DNA of 35,586 bases from Myxococcales bacterium (GTDB lineage Bacteria; Myxococcota_A; SURF-8), in contig QZKR01000069.1 of NCBI GenBank assembly GCA_003598065.1, forward strand, positions 1 through 35,586. The letters run 5' to 3'. The position numbers were made by a program, and so were the translations under genes. The notes under the pieces are model-generated. The model saw only the letters and a list, made by a program, of their open reading frames with translations. It was not told where the DNA came from and did no database searches. Positions 7,877 to 15,806 of this stretch are shown piece after piece. Position 1 is the stretch's first letter. Every line of letters begins with the position of its first letter.

Positions 7877-8507
7877 CGCCGCCGTTCCCGCGCTCGCGCC
7901 GATGCCGCTGAGCCTGATCGTCATGGCGCTGTTCTGCGTCATTTTGGGAGGGTTTGGCGTCTTCAGTTCCGTCTCCACCTGGATCGGCGAAGAACCGGAC
8001 TCCGGCGCGTCCGACACGTTCAAAGGCGAGTTGGAAAAATCGCTCGACGAGGTATCGCCCGACGTTCAGGCTCAGTTGCGCCTGATGCTCAACGATCAGG
8101 AATTGCTGGGCAACGTCGAGGGCATCCTCATGGCGTATCGCAAGGCCTTTCCTCGCGATATGACGGCGGAGTCGTTTTCTTTCGTCGTCTCGCTGCTGAG
8201 TCTGGCGGCTGGCGTGGGAATTTTCATGCGCCGCGATCGGGCGCGGCAGTTAATGATGCTTTTCTTTGTAGTGGCGGCTATTTACGTTGGTTGGCTCGGG
8301 TATTACCTGATCCCCCGGGTCATGCTCTTGCTGACCAGTCTGGGGCAGACGTTTCCGTCCGGCATGCTGCCTACCGGCGCCAGCGTTGAAGACGTGTTAT
8401 GGACGGCGTGGGCCGGGTTGACCCTTCTCGTCGTTCTGCTGCATGGCGGGATTGTCCTCTGGCTGCGTAAGCCATCGATTCGCAAGGTGTTTCGTCAGAT
8501 TGCCTGA
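7851..8507 (+). CDS. Four-helix membrane protein, function unknown
   Basis: A 218-residue predicted inner-membrane protein. Hydrophobic segments are visible at about residues 19-42 (LSLIVMALFCVILGGFGVF), 108-126 (FSFVVSLLSLAAGVGIFM), 134-154 (LMMLFFVVAAIYVGWLGYYL) and 184-207 (AWAGLTLLVVLLHGGIVLWL). A soluble loop of ~60 residues lies between the first two and is predicted to be alpha-helical and charged (FKGELEKSLDEVSPDVQAQ). The start overlaps the end of the preceding gene by 26 bases in another frame, which favours coupled expression and perhaps a joint role with the anchored Cys-rich protein. No family was recognised. Confidence 0.65.
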   Translation: MPNAEPVNSAAVPALAPMPLSLIVMALFCVILGGFGVFSSVSTWIGEEPDSGASDTFKGELEKSLDEVSPDVQAQLRLMLNDQELLGNVEGILMAYRKAFPRDMTAESFSFVVSLLSLAAGVGIFMRRDRARQLMMLFFVVAAIYVGWLGYYLIPRVMLLLTSLGQTFPSGMLPTGASVEDVLWTAWAGLTLLVVLLHGGIVLWLRKPSIRKVFRQIA

Positions 8508-8513
8508 CGGATG

Positions 8514-8628
8514 TAGGAGCGGCGATGCCAAGCCTGCCGCTAGCCGGTGCGGCCCGCCGCGGTTGGAGGGATGCGGCGGCGGCCCGCGCTCGGCCGCCTT
8601 TGGCGGCCTCGCTTGGGATTGCCGCTAC
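8514..8628. repeat. Intergenic palindromic repeat element, copy A
   Basis: The 252-base stretch between the membrane-protein gene and rpmE holds a GC-rich imperfect inverted repeat. The left end reads GTAGGAGCGGCGATGCCAAG and the right end reads CTTGGGATTGCCGCTAC, which pair with few mismatches. Inside is a perfect short hairpin, GGCCGCC-TTT-GGCGGCC (8592-8608). The inner part contains GTGCGGCCCGCCG, close to GCGCGGCCCGCCG in the element at 15601-15699. This looks like a REP- or MITE-like repeat with no coding content. The assignment is by eye and copy number in the genome is unknown. Confidence 0.5.
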
Positions 8629-8674
8629 GTCTGTGGCGACGGCGCCCAGACACCGTAAGGGCTCCAAAAAAAGC

Positions 8675-8702
8675 TTGCTTTTTAGGAATCGGGCCGTATC
8701 AT
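8675..8702 (+). promoter_or_regulatory. Putative sigma70-type promoter for rpmE
   Basis: TTGCTT (8675-8680) and TATCAT (8697-8702) are separated by 16 bases and lie about 58 bases before the rpmE start. The -35 overlaps the right arm of a small hairpin (AAAAAGC-TT-GCTTTTT, 8668-8683), which could also act as a weak terminator for upstream reading. GGAGG-like sequence (GGAGGCG) precedes the rpmE ATG. Confidence 0.4.
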
Positions 8703-8759
8703 ACTCCGGTCTTTAGACGGAAAGTGCAAACTCTATCGTCGAGTTTGCCGGAGGCGATC

Positions 8760-8981
8760 ATGAAAAAAGGCATCCATCCTAAGTACGGCCCCGCGAAAAT
8801 CACCTGCGCTTGCGGGGCGGTCTACGAAACCAGCACGACGCGCGGCGATTTCTCTGTTGAAATCTGCTCCGCCTGCCACCCTTACTACACCGGCAAGCAG
8901 AAGCTGCTGGACACCGAGGGGCGCGTAGAACGGTTCAACCGCAAGTACGGCCGCACGACCCGCACGCCGGCTCCGAAGTAG
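8760..8981 (+). CDS. rpmE: 50S ribosomal protein bL31 (zinc-binding form)
   Basis: A 73-residue ribosomal protein. It begins [19 protein letters not shown] and contains the four zinc-ligand Cys of the C+ form: C16 and C18 (CAC), C36 and C39 (CSAC), then HPYYTGKQK, the family hallmark, and FNRKYGRT near the end. bL31 sits on the large subunit near the central protuberance and bridges to the small subunit. The ATG at 8760 has GGAGGC just upstream. It leads the block rpmE - DUF1385 - prfA - prmC, an order seen in several bacterial groups. A terminator follows, so part of its transcription ends before the DUF1385 gene. Confidence 0.95.
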   Translation: MKKGIHPKYGPAKITCACGAVYETSTTRGDFSVEICSACHPYYTGKQKLLDTEGRVERFNRKYGRTTRTPAPK

Positions 8982-9020
8982 CTCGGGAAAACCGTTTCTT
9001 CTCGGCAAGTTGCCAATCGA

Positions 9021-9053
9021 CCCACCGTCGCCGGCGGTGGGTTGTTTTGTTTG
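9021..9053 (+). terminator. Rho-independent terminator after rpmE
   Basis: The stem CCCACCG (9021-9027) pairs with CGGTGGG (9035-9041) across a 7-base loop, followed by the T-rich run TTGTTTTGTTTG. It lies 39 bases past the rpmE stop, a normal position for an intrinsic terminator. Confidence 0.75.
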
Positions 9054-9115
9054 GGAAGATAATTTCCCGGAATCGCGGGGCAATTCGGGACCTCTAAGTT
9101 CTGATGGCGACGGTG

Positions 9116-9124
9116 TGCTATAAT
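9116..9124 (+). promoter_or_regulatory. Putative extended -10 promoter for the DUF1385 gene
   Basis: TGC-TATAAT gives a perfect -10 hexamer (9119-9124) with the TGn extension. No good -35 is visible, as expected for extended -10 promoters. Transcription would start near 9131, leaving a leader of about 16 bases before the ATG at 9147. It lies just after the rpmE terminator and would drive DUF1385, prfA and prmC. Confidence 0.5.
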
Positions 9125-9146
9125 TCGCGTGCATGAGAGGAACCCG

Positions 9147-10184
9147 ATGGCAAACCCGATGAATGTTGGCGGACAGGCGGTGATTGAGGGCGTGATGATG
9201 CGTTCGCCCCGCTCGCTGGCGATCGCCGTGCGCCGCGCCAATGGCGAAATCGTTCTTACCGAGCGCGTCTGGGAATCCGTTTGGGAGCGCTACAAATTCC
9301 TGCGCTGGCCGTTTGTCCGGGGCGGCATCGTGCTGATCGAAGCCCTGGTCAACGGCATCCAGGCCTTGATGTTTTCCGCCGATCAGGCGATGGTCGGAAT
9401 GGAAGAGGATTCAACGAAGGCTGCAAAGGAAGGCGACGGCGAGGCGAAGAAAGCCCCTTCCGAACCTGGAGCGGCGATGTCGCGGCCGATGCTGATCGGC
9501 ACGATCGTTTTTTCCCTCGGTCTGGCTTTCGCCATCTTCAAGGGCATCCCGCACCTGCTGACCACCCTCGTCGGACTGAACACCGATCAAGTCCTCTTCC
9601 ACGTTATTGACGGAACGGTCAAGATCGCCATGTTCGTGGGCTACGTGGCGCTTATCGGCCGGATGCGAGACATCAAGCGCGTGTTCCAGTATCACGGCGC
9701 GGAGCACAAATCGATCTACGCTTTTGAGAACGGCGAGGAGCTGACCGTCGAGAACGCAAAAAAATACACCACGCTGCACCCGCGCTGCGGCACCTCGTTC
9801 ATCATCATCGTGCTGTTGTCATCGATCATCGTGTTCATGGTGGTGTTTCCGTTTTTGCCGCCGTTCCATGACAACCGCCTGGTCAACGCCTTGTTGCAGA
9901 TCCTCGTGAAGCTGCCGTTGATGCTACCCGTCGCTGGCGTATCCTACGAGTTTCTGCGCTGGTCGGCGAAGCACATGAACAACCCCGTCGTGAAGCTGCT
10001 GGTCAAGCCGGGGCTGTGGCTGCAGCTGATTACGACGCAGGAGCCCGACGACAGCCAGCTCGAAGTGGCTCTCGTCGCCCTGCGCAAGGCGCTGTGGCGC
10101 GAGCGCGTGGGCGTGCAGGAATTGCAGACGGAAAAGAAGGGTTCGTTGGAAGTATACGGCAGTCTGGCGGAAGTGACCTTCTGA
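9147..10184 (+). CDS. DUF1385 (YqhQ-like) membrane protein
   Basis: A 345-residue member of the DUF1385/YqhQ family. The N-terminus [23 protein letters not shown] and the central block [16 protein letters not shown], followed by [16 protein letters not shown], are diagnostic. Four or so hydrophobic segments are visible ([58 protein letters not shown] and the [17 protein letters not shown] region). The biochemical role is unknown. The family is often linked to prfA and rpmE in bacteria, as here. The frame can be opened upstream at a GTG (9129), but GAGAGGAA at 9135-9142 sits at the right distance from the ATG at 9147, so that start is used. Confidence 0.88.
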   Translation: MANPMNVGGQAVIEGVMMRSPRSLAIAVRRANGEIVLTERVWESVWERYKFLRWPFVRGGIVLIEALVNGIQALMFSADQAMVGMEEDSTKAAKEGDGEAKKAPSEPGAAMSRPMLIGTIVFSLGLAFAIFKGIPHLLTTLVGLNTDQVLFHVIDGTVKIAMFVGYVALIGRMRDIKRVFQYHGAEHKSIYAFENGEELTVENAKKYTTLHPRCGTSFIIIVLLSSIIVFMVVFPFLPPFHDNRLVNALLQILVKLPLMLPVAGVSYEFLRWSAKHMNNPVVKLLVKPGLWLQLITTQEPDDSQLEVALVALRKALWRERVGVQELQTEKKGSLEVYGSLAEVTF

Positions 10185-10211
10185 GCTCGACGGAAAGTCG
10201 AGGACGCGGCC

Positions 10212-11279
10212 ATGTTGGAAAAACTCGAGGAGATCGAAACCAAATACGCGGCCCTGGAGGCGCAACTCACCGACTCCAAGGTGATCTCCGACCGCGCCCT
10301 GTTCCAGAAGGTGTCGAAGGAGCACGCCGACCTTTCGGAACTGGTGGACGCCTATCGCCAGTTCAAGCGCGTCGTGGCGCAGATCGCCGACGTCGAGGAT
10401 CTGCTGCGCGAGGGCGACTCCGAGATGAAGGAAATGGCCCGGCAGGAATTCGAGACGCTCAGACATCAGCGCGACGATCTGGAGGAGCAGCTCAAGCATC
10501 TGCTTTTGCCGAAGGACCCGAACGACGCCAAGAACGTCATTCTCGAAATCCGCGCCGGAACCGGCGGCGAGGAAGCGACGCTGTTCGCCGGCGATCTCTA
10601 TCGCATGTACAGCCGCTACGCGGAAAACAAGGGCTGGAAAATCGAGCTCTTGAGCGCTTCGGAAAGCGATCTGGGCGGCTTCAAGGAAATCATCGTGCTC
10701 GTCACGGGAAAAGACGTCTACTCGCATCTGAAATACGAAAGCGGCGTCCACCGCGTCCAGCGCGTGCCCGTCACCGAAGCGCAGGGCCGCATCCATACCT
10801 CCGCCGCCACCGTGGCCGTACTGATCGAAGCCGAGGAGACCGACCTCGAGGTCCGCCAGGAAGACCTGCGCATCGACGTCTATCGTTCCTCCGGCGCCGG
10901 CGGCCAGCACGTCAACACCACCGACTCCGCCGTGCGCCTCACGCACGTCCCGACGGGGATGGTCGTTGTCTGCCAGGACGAGCGCAGCCAGATCAAGAAC
11001 CGTTCCAAGGCGATGAAGATCCTCCGCTCGCGGTTGGCCGAGATGGAACGAGAGCGTCTGGATAAGGAGCAGGCCGACACGAGGCGCGGCCAGGTGGGCA
11101 CGGGCGACCGCTCCGAGCGCATCCGCACCTACAATTTCCCTCAGAGCCGGCTGACGGACCACCGCATCAATTACACCGTCTACCGCCTGCCGGCGATCAT
11201 GGAAGGCGACCTGGACGAACTGATCGTGCAGACGCGCTCCTTCTTCCAGGCGGAAGCGCTGAAGGGCAACGCCGCCTGA
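10212..11279 (+). CDS. prfA: Peptide chain release factor 1
   Basis: A 355-residue class I release factor. Domain 3 carries the catalytic GGQ in [17 protein letters not shown]. The codon-recognition loop region reads [10 protein letters not shown], with the PxT tripeptide typical of RF1 (RF2 has SPF), so it should read UAA and UAG. The length and the [14 protein letters not shown] block match RF1. GAGGA at 10200-10204 precedes the ATG by 7 bases. The stop TGA overlaps the ATG of prmC by one base, so the factor and the enzyme that methylates its GGQ glutamine are translated together. Confidence 0.96.
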   Translation: MLEKLEEIETKYAALEAQLTDSKVISDRALFQKVSKEHADLSELVDAYRQFKRVVAQIADVEDLLREGDSEMKEMARQEFETLRHQRDDLEEQLKHLLLPKDPNDAKNVILEIRAGTGGEEATLFAGDLYRMYSRYAENKGWKIELLSASESDLGGFKEIIVLVTGKDVYSHLKYESGVHRVQRVPVTEAQGRIHTSAATVAVLIEAEETDLEVRQEDLRIDVYRSSGAGGQHVNTTDSAVRLTHVPTGMVVVCQDERSQIKNRSKAMKILRSRLAEMERERLDKEQADTRRGQVGTGDRSERIRTYNFPQSRLTDHRINYTVYRLPAIMEGDLDELIVQTRSFFQAEALKGNAA

Positions 11280-12169
11280 TGTCTTCCGAGCCCCACACGC
11301 CGCTCTCGCTCGTCAAACTCACGCAATCCTATTTCACTGGCAAGGGTCTGGCCTCGCCGCGCGTCGATGCGGAAATCCTGCTGGCCCACGTCCTCGGCTG
11401 TAAACGGCTCGACCTCTACCTACGCCATGACGAACCGCTGCTGGACGAGCAGGTGGCGCGCTTCCGCGAATTCGTCCGCCGCCGCGCCGCCGGCGAGCCC
11501 GTGCAGCATCTCACCGGCGAGCAGGAGTTCTATGCGCTGACGCTCCAGGTGGGCAAGGGCGCGCTGATCCCCCGGCCGGAGACGGAAATTCTGGTCGAGA
11601 CGATCTTCAAGACCGTCGCGCCTGAGGGCGACGGGCGGCCGTGGCGCGTGTGCGAACTGGGCACGGGAACGGGGGCGATCGCCATTGCGCTCGCCAAGGG
11701 CTGGCCGAAGGCGACCGTTCAGGCCGTGGATCTCTCATTCGACGCCTTGGAAACGGCGAAAGGAAACGTCGCCTATCACAGCCTCGCCGAGCGAGTAAAG
11801 CTTTTGCAAGGCGATCTTTTCGAGCCCGTGCATGATCTCGGCGAAGCGTTCGATCTCGTCGTCTCCAATCCGCCTTACGTGAGCGCCTCCGAACTGCCGG
11901 ACCTCGACCCGGAAGTCCGCGACTACGAGCCGCGCCTGGCGCTCGACGGCGGCACCGACGGACTGGACGTCATCCGCGCCATCGCCCGACAAGCGCCCTC
12001 TTATCTGAAGGTCGGCGGCTGGTTGTTTTTGGAGATCGGCGGCAGCCAGGGAGAAGCCGTGCAGCAGTTGCTGCAACGCGCCGGCGTTTACGAGGAGGTG
12101 CGCATCCTCCAGGATCTGGCGGGACGGCCGCGCGTGGCGGGGGCGCGGAAGCCGCCAGCCTCGCTCTGA
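11279..12169 (+). CDS. prmC: Release factor glutamine N5-methyltransferase
   Basis: A 296-residue SAM-dependent methyltransferase. The N-terminal helical domain (residues ~1-85) includes RRRAAGEPVQHLTGEQEF. The Rossmann fold has the SAM-binding motif CELGTGTGAIAIALAK and the catalytic NPPY motif in VVSNPPYVSASELPDLDPE. PrmC (HemK) methylates the GGQ glutamine of RF1 and RF2. The start codon overlaps the prfA stop by one base. The gene ends 27 bp from the stop of a convergent gene, with a small CCTCT-GAA-AGAGG hairpin between. Confidence 0.94.
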   Translation: MSSEPHTPLSLVKLTQSYFTGKGLASPRVDAEILLAHVLGCKRLDLYLRHDEPLLDEQVARFREFVRRRAAGEPVQHLTGEQEFYALTLQVGKGALIPRPETEILVETIFKTVAPEGDGRPWRVCELGTGTGAIAIALAKGWPKATVQAVDLSFDALETAKGNVAYHSLAERVKLLQGDLFEPVHDLGEAFDLVVSNPPYVSASELPDLDPEVRDYEPRLALDGGTDGLDVIRAIARQAPSYLKVGGWLFLEIGGSQGEAVQQLLQRAGVYEEVRILQDLAGRPRVAGARKPPASL

Positions 12170-12195
12170 GCCTCTGAAAGAGGGCGGTGCTTGCT

Positions 12196-12975
12196 CTACG
12201 GTCCGGGCGCAGCGGGAGGCGCGGGAGCGGGAACGGCCGCCGACAAGGCGGCGATGAGCCGCTGCAAGGTCGGTTCGTCGTAGCCGGGGATGATCGTCCC
12301 TTTCCAATCCACCACCGGCACGCCGCCGCATTGGGCCTTGGCCTGGGCGCAACGGATCTGCATTTCCGTCGCCGCCTCGTCGTCCTTCTCGATGTCGCGC
12401 TCGATAAACGGCACGCCTTTGGCTTTGAACAATTCGCGCACCTTGCGGCAGTAGCCGCACCAGGAGGTGCTGTAGAGGACGATCTTGTCCGAGGGCTGCG
12501 CCGCCTGCCGGGCAAGCTGCTGCATTTTCGCCGGATCGATCTGCGCCAGCCGGTCGGGCGTGGGCGTCAACCGCCATTGGCGCTTGAGAGCGAGCGCTTT
12601 TTCGAAGGCGGCGCGGTCTTCGATCCGCAATTTGAAGTCGCCGTTTTCGTCGCGAACGTTCAGGTCGGCGACGATCACCTTGGTTTCGGCCAGCCGTTGC
12701 TCGGGCGGCAGCTTGAGATCGACGACGATCACGTCGTTGCGGAACGGATCGGGGACGTCCTCCGCTTTGGGGACGGTCTGATAATTCTGGCTCTGGTCCA
12801 TGTAGGTGAACAGCACGTTTTCAGACTTCTCGCTGATCTGCAGTTTGTCGAGCACCTTCAACTCGGCCTGCGCCCGCCGCTGCGCATCCTCCTCTTCGTT
12901 CGGCCCCCGTTCGCAGCCGAGCGCCGCGATCGAGACGGCAGCAAGCGCAACGACGAACCTCGCAAAGCGACGCAT
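12196..12975 (-). CDS. Lipoprotein with glutaredoxin-like domain
   Basis: A 259-residue predicted lipoprotein. Residues 1-21 form a signal ending IAALGC, with lipidated Cys at residue 21. Residues ~25-155 are charged and helical, with no recognised domain. The C-terminal ~95 residues are a glutaredoxin/thioredoxin fold: KIVLYSTSWCGYCRKVRELF with redox pair C173-C176, then a cis-Pro loop in GGVPVVDWKGTIIPGY. A membrane-anchored glutaredoxin outside the cytoplasm would act on disulfides in exported proteins, and several Cys-rich exported proteins are encoded nearby. That link is inference. Two extra Cys (RCAQAKAQCGG) lie between the active site and the cis-Pro. It lies downstream of the 13136-13969 gene on the same strand, after two hairpins. 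Confidence 0.78.
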   Translation of the reverse strand: MRRFARFVVALAAVSIAALGCERGPNEEEDAQRRAQAELKVLDKLQISEKSENVLFTYMDQSQNYQTVPKAEDVPDPFRNDVIVVDLKLPPEQRLAETKVIVADLNVRDENGDFKLRIEDRAAFEKALALKRQWRLTPTPDRLAQIDPAKMQQLARQAAQPSDKIVLYSTSWCGYCRKVRELFKAKGVPFIERDIEKDDEAATEMQIRCAQAKAQCGGVPVVDWKGTIIPGYDEPTLQRLIAALSAAVPAPAPPAAPGP

Positions 12976-13019
12976 GGCGCAATCTCCGTTTCAGATGTTC
13001 ATGAGTTGCAGCGTTTGCG

Positions 13020-13107
13020 TTGGAGCAGGATTGCATCCTGCTCCAAACATTTTCCTGTCTTTCCGGAGCGGGAAAACGTTCGGAGCAGGTTGGAAAACCT
13101 GCTCCGG
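13020..13107. repeat. Pair of GGAGCAGG / CCTGCTCC hairpins
   Basis: Two hairpins with the same arms lie between the two minus-strand genes. The first is GGAGCAGGAT-TGC-ATCCTGCTCC (13022-13044), extended by one or two pairs. The second is GGAGCAGGTT-GGAA-AACCTGCTCC (13082-13105). The shared 8-base arms and different loops suggest a REP-like repeat pair. They could also reduce read-through from the upstream gene into the glutaredoxin gene, although no T-run follows on the minus strand. Confidence 0.6.
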
Positions 13108-13135
13108 CCCGAGCATGAATTTTTTGGAAGCCACG

Positions 13136-13969
13136 TCAGGCCTTGGCGATGACGACGATGTTGAAGTGGAGGATCACCTGCAGCCGACCGATCAGGTCGT
13201 CGGGAATCAGGTCGCGGTCGGCTTCGTCAACGACGATTTTCGCGGTGGGAATGATGATCGTCTCGAAACGGAACTTGGCGAGGACGGTATCGGAAATTTC
13301 GTCGATGTTGGCGGTTTGGCGAACCAGCCGCCGCTCGCTGGTGGGGAAATCGGGCAACGGCGCATCCCAGATGTAGTCTTCCGTCGTGCCGAGTTCGACG
13401 AGGCCGCGCTCGCCCAAGCCGTCGCTTGGAAGCTTGCCATCGTTTATCCAGTCCTGTAACTCGCCGGAGGAAATCGAGGCTTCCCAATTGTACGTGCCGT
13501 CCGACCCATCGCCCTGCGCTTCGGGGGCGACGAAAATTTTCAGCGGCGGGATGTTGGCCGGAATGGTGGTGTTGACGATTTCGTAGCTCACCGAGCGCAC
13601 GAAGATGCCCACGAGGTTGCCTTTGTATTTTTCCAGGGCCGCCGAACCGCTGTCCGGGTCCTGAAAGTCGATCATCATGTGCTCCAGCGACAACTCGTAG
13701 CCGTCCTCGTCCCAGACGAATTCGCCGTCCGTCTCGGCGTCGTGCTCCCCTTCGGGGATCTCGGCGTCGAGATCGACGTCGCCGTCCGTCCCGCCGTCAA
13801 CGTAAGCTTTGAAGTCCACTGTCAGGTCGATGGGCTCGGAGGTGTAATTGATCTCCAGCGGTATGGAAAGCACGTCCTCGCAGAAATCGCCCGCTAGGAA
13901 AACCGTGGACACGAATATGATAGCGAGCATCCCCGCGACGCGCCCGACATCGGACCGGACTTGGATCAT
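13136..13969 (-). CDS. Exported protein of unknown function
   Basis: A 277-residue predicted exported protein. It starts MIQVRSDVGRVAGMLAIIFVSTVFLAG, a signal peptide or N-terminal membrane anchor. It has no clean lipobox, although a Cys follows shortly (GDFC). An acidic Asp/Glu/Gly-rich insert is visible at ~58-85 (DGGTDGDVDLDAEIPEGE). The rest looks beta-rich (KYKGNLVGIFVRSVSYEIVN; KFRFETIIIPTAKIVVDE). No family was recognised. GGGAGA upstream of the ATG at 13969 supports the start. The insertion sequence at 14051 lies 81 bp upstream and may have affected its promoter. Confidence 0.6.
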   Translation of the reverse strand: MIQVRSDVGRVAGMLAIIFVSTVFLAGDFCEDVLSIPLEINYTSEPIDLTVDFKAYVDGGTDGDVDLDAEIPEGEHDAETDGEFVWDEDGYELSLEHMMIDFQDPDSGSAALEKYKGNLVGIFVRSVSYEIVNTTIPANIPPLKIFVAPEAQGDGSDGTYNWEASISSGELQDWINDGKLPSDGLGERGLVELGTTEDYIWDAPLPDFPTSERRLVRQTANIDEISDTVLAKFRFETIIIPTAKIVVDEADRDLIPDDLIGRLQVILHFNIVVIAKA

Positions 13970-14033
13970 GTGCGTCTCCCTGAATCGTGTTTCCGACGTC
14001 GGTGATGCTAGCAGAAGCGAGGCTGGGCGGCAA

Positions 14034-14050
14034 GATCAATCCCGGGGCAG
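14034..14050 (+). repeat. Left flanking direct repeat of the IS
   Basis: GATCAATCCCGGGGCAG lies directly before the left inverted repeat and is repeated exactly at 15547-15563 directly after the right inverted repeat. It is best read as a 17-bp target-site duplication. Confidence 0.7.
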
Positions 14051-15546
14051 TGTCGTTAGCACCTGATATGTCCTGTAGTCATAGCAAATGAAATGTCCGC
14101 TTTTTCGGATTTCGGCCATGTAGACCTAGGAGGAGGTCGGCATGGAACGCAAGTATCCGGAATCCGCGGTGAGGCGGGCGATGACGGTTCAAGAGGTGAT
14201 ATTGAAAGCGGTGGGCGGCGAGCTGAAGTGGATCGAAGCGGCGGATATTTTGGGGGTGACCCCCCGGACGATACGGCGGATGCACGCGTCGTACAAGGCG
14301 CATGGTCTTCCGGGTTTGATCGATCGTCGTCGAGGGTCTCCTTCCCCCCGGCGGGCGGCGTTTGCGGATGTGGAGCAGGTTCTGCGGCTGTACCGGGAAA
14401 AATATCGGGATTTCAACGTGAAGCATTTCCACGAGAAGTTGGTGGAGAAGCACGGTCTGAGTTACGGCTATACGTGGGTGAAGCTGGTGCTGCAAAAGGC
14501 GGGGATGGTGAAGCGGAGCAAGGGTCGCGGCGGGCATCGGCAGCGTCGGGAACGTCGCGCGTTGTTTGGTCAGATGCTGCACCTGGACGGGAGCGAGCAC
14601 GAGTGGCTGAGCTTGCGTCCCGGGGAGCGTCAGGAGTTGCTGTTGGTGGTGGACGATGCGACAGGTCGGAATCTGGCGGGGCGACTGGTGGAGGCGGAAA
14701 CGACGAAGAGCTGTTTGGGGATCATGCGAGACGTGGTGGAGGCGTATGGGATTCCGGCGCAGTTGTACACGGACCGGAACAGCGTGTACTGGGTGACGGA
14801 GAAAGGGAGGGGCCGTGTGGACAAAGAGAATTTGACGCAATTCGGTCGGGCGATGGAGCAGCTGGGCGTGGAGATGATCGCGGCTTGCTCGCCGCAAGCG
14901 CGTGGGCGCTCGGAGCGCTGGAATGCGACGTGGCAGAACCGACTGGTCAACGAGTTGCGGGCGGAGGGGATCGAGACGGTGGAAGCGGCCAACCGGTATA
15001 TCGGGGACGTCTTTCTTCCCGAGATGAACCGGCGCTTTGCGGTGGAAGCCAAAGCGTCCGGCAGCGCCTTCGTGCGCGCGCGGGGCGCGGACTTGGAGCG
15101 GATTTTCTCGGTGCATCACGAATCGCGGACGGTGGCCAACGACAACACGGTGCGGGTCAAGGGCCGGGTGCTTCAAATCGAGCCGTCGCGGTTTCGGGAA
15201 ACGTTTGCGCGGTGCACGGTGGATGTGCTGGAGCACCTGGACGGGACGTACTCGATCATTTGGAAAGGGCGCGCGATCGGGCGCTACGACGCGGACGGAC
15301 AGACGCTTGGGGGCGCTGCCCCCAAACCCCCGAAGTTTAGCGCCGTGACGACCAGGGAAGAGGGGAAAAGAAAAGGCGGAAAACCCGAGTCTCCGCCTCT
15401 TCCCCGGTCGCCAGCGGGCGCTCGGGTCGATCTTCACCGGAGCCCTATCCTCCCGCAGGCTCCAGAAGCTTAAGAGAAACGGCGATCTTTAACAACCGGA
15501 CATTTCATTAGCTATGAACACCGGACAACTCGTTGTGCTATTGACA
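14051..15546 (+). mobile_element. Complete insertion sequence, ISNCY/IS1202-like
   Basis: A 1496-bp element with one transposase gene. The left end (14051-14099) and the reverse complement of the right end (15497-15546) align over about 49 bases. They share TGTC at the tip, TAGCAC, TGTCC, TCATAGC and a long identical AATGAAATGTCCG at the inner edge. Both ends abut an identical 17-bp direct repeat, so the element is probably intact and fairly recent. The family assignment comes from the transposase. Long target duplications have been described for IS1202-like elements, which fits, but this is recalled rather than checked. Confidence 0.85.
14142..15473 (+). CDS. DDE transposase, ISNCY (IS1202-like) family
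   Basis: A 443-residue transposase. An N-terminal helix-turn-helix region (GELKWIEAADILGVTPRTI, residues ~27-46) is followed by an integrase-like RNase H core. Acidic catalytic residues fit D149 (LHLDGSEHEWL), D211 (LYTDRNSVYW) and E259 (GRSERWNATWQNRLV). The blocks LVVDDATG and NELRAEGIETVEAANRYI are typical of the ISNCY/IS1202 group. The last ~60 residues are low-complexity and Pro/Lys-rich. They start at a strong hairpin in the DNA (TTGGGGG-CGCTG-CCCCCAA, 15307-15325) and may be a non-essential extension. The gene shows no frameshift or stop. AGGAGG about 8 bases before the ATG gives a strong start. Confidence 0.9.
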   Translation: MERKYPESAVRRAMTVQEVILKAVGGELKWIEAADILGVTPRTIRRMHASYKAHGLPGLIDRRRGSPSPRRAAFADVEQVLRLYREKYRDFNVKHFHEKLVEKHGLSYGYTWVKLVLQKAGMVKRSKGRGGHRQRRERRALFGQMLHLDGSEHEWLSLRPGERQELLLVVDDATGRNLAGRLVEAETTKSCLGIMRDVVEAYGIPAQLYTDRNSVYWVTEKGRGRVDKENLTQFGRAMEQLGVEMIAACSPQARGRSERWNATWQNRLVNELRAEGIETVEAANRYIGDVFLPEMNRRFAVEAKASGSAFVRARGADLERIFSVHHESRTVANDNTVRVKGRVLQIEPSRFRETFARCTVDVLEHLDGTYSIIWKGRAIGRYDADGQTLGGAAPKPPKFSAVTTREEGKRKGGKPESPPLPRSPAGARVDLHRSPILPQAPEA

Positions 15547-15563
15547 GATCAATCCCGGGGCAG
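15547..15563 (+). repeat. Right flanking direct repeat of the IS
   Basis: An exact copy of the 17-base sequence at 14034-14050. A third, imperfect copy begins at its last base (GATCAATTCCGGGGGCTG, 15563-15580) and is followed by TGTCGATGGCAT, which resembles the IS tip TGTCGTTAGCAC. The target may already have held a short repeat or an old IS end. Confidence 0.7.
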
Positions 15564-15600
15564 ATCAATTCCGGGGGCTGTCGATGGCATAAGGAGGGAG

Positions 15601-15699
15601 GCGTAACGGCGACGCCAGGCCGACCATGGTCGGCGCGGCCCGCCGTTGCGGTTCCGAAAGATTGCCGCCGCCGGGTGTTGTCTTGTCGCCGCCTGACGC
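15601..15699. repeat. Intergenic palindromic repeat element, copy B
   Basis: The 333-base stretch from the transposase stop to the next gene contains the IS right end, the direct repeat and this ~100-bp palindromic element. The ends GCGTAACGGCGAC (15601-15613) and GTCGCCGCCTGACGC (15685-15699) are imperfect inverted repeats. Inside is a perfect 16-base palindrome, GCCGACCATGGTCGGC (15619-15634). The inner GCGCGGCCCGCCG and the CGGCGAcGCCAgGCC block resemble the element at 8514-8628, so the two are probably diverged copies of one family. Confidence 0.45.
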
Positions 15700-15738
15700 T
15701 CGGAGTTCCATTATCCCTCGGAAAATAGGTGTTTCCGC

Positions 15739-15766
15739 TTGACCGCGGCATAAGGCATGGTAGGAT
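15739..15766 (+). promoter_or_regulatory. Putative sigma70-type promoter for the HD nuclease gene
   Basis: TTGACC (15739-15744) and TAGGAT (15761-15766) are spaced by 16 bases. The start codon of the next gene is about 40 bases downstream. This fits an independent promoter placed beyond the IS and the palindromic repeat. Confidence 0.45.
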
Positions 15767-15806
15767 TCTTCTCTAATTTGTAATCTGGTTTGGGGTGAGG
15801 CGCAGC

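Noticed and set aside
12170-12195. Small hairpin CCTCT-GAA-AGAGG between prmC and the convergent glutaredoxin gene as a terminator
   Set aside because: The stem is only five pairs and no T-run follows on either strand.
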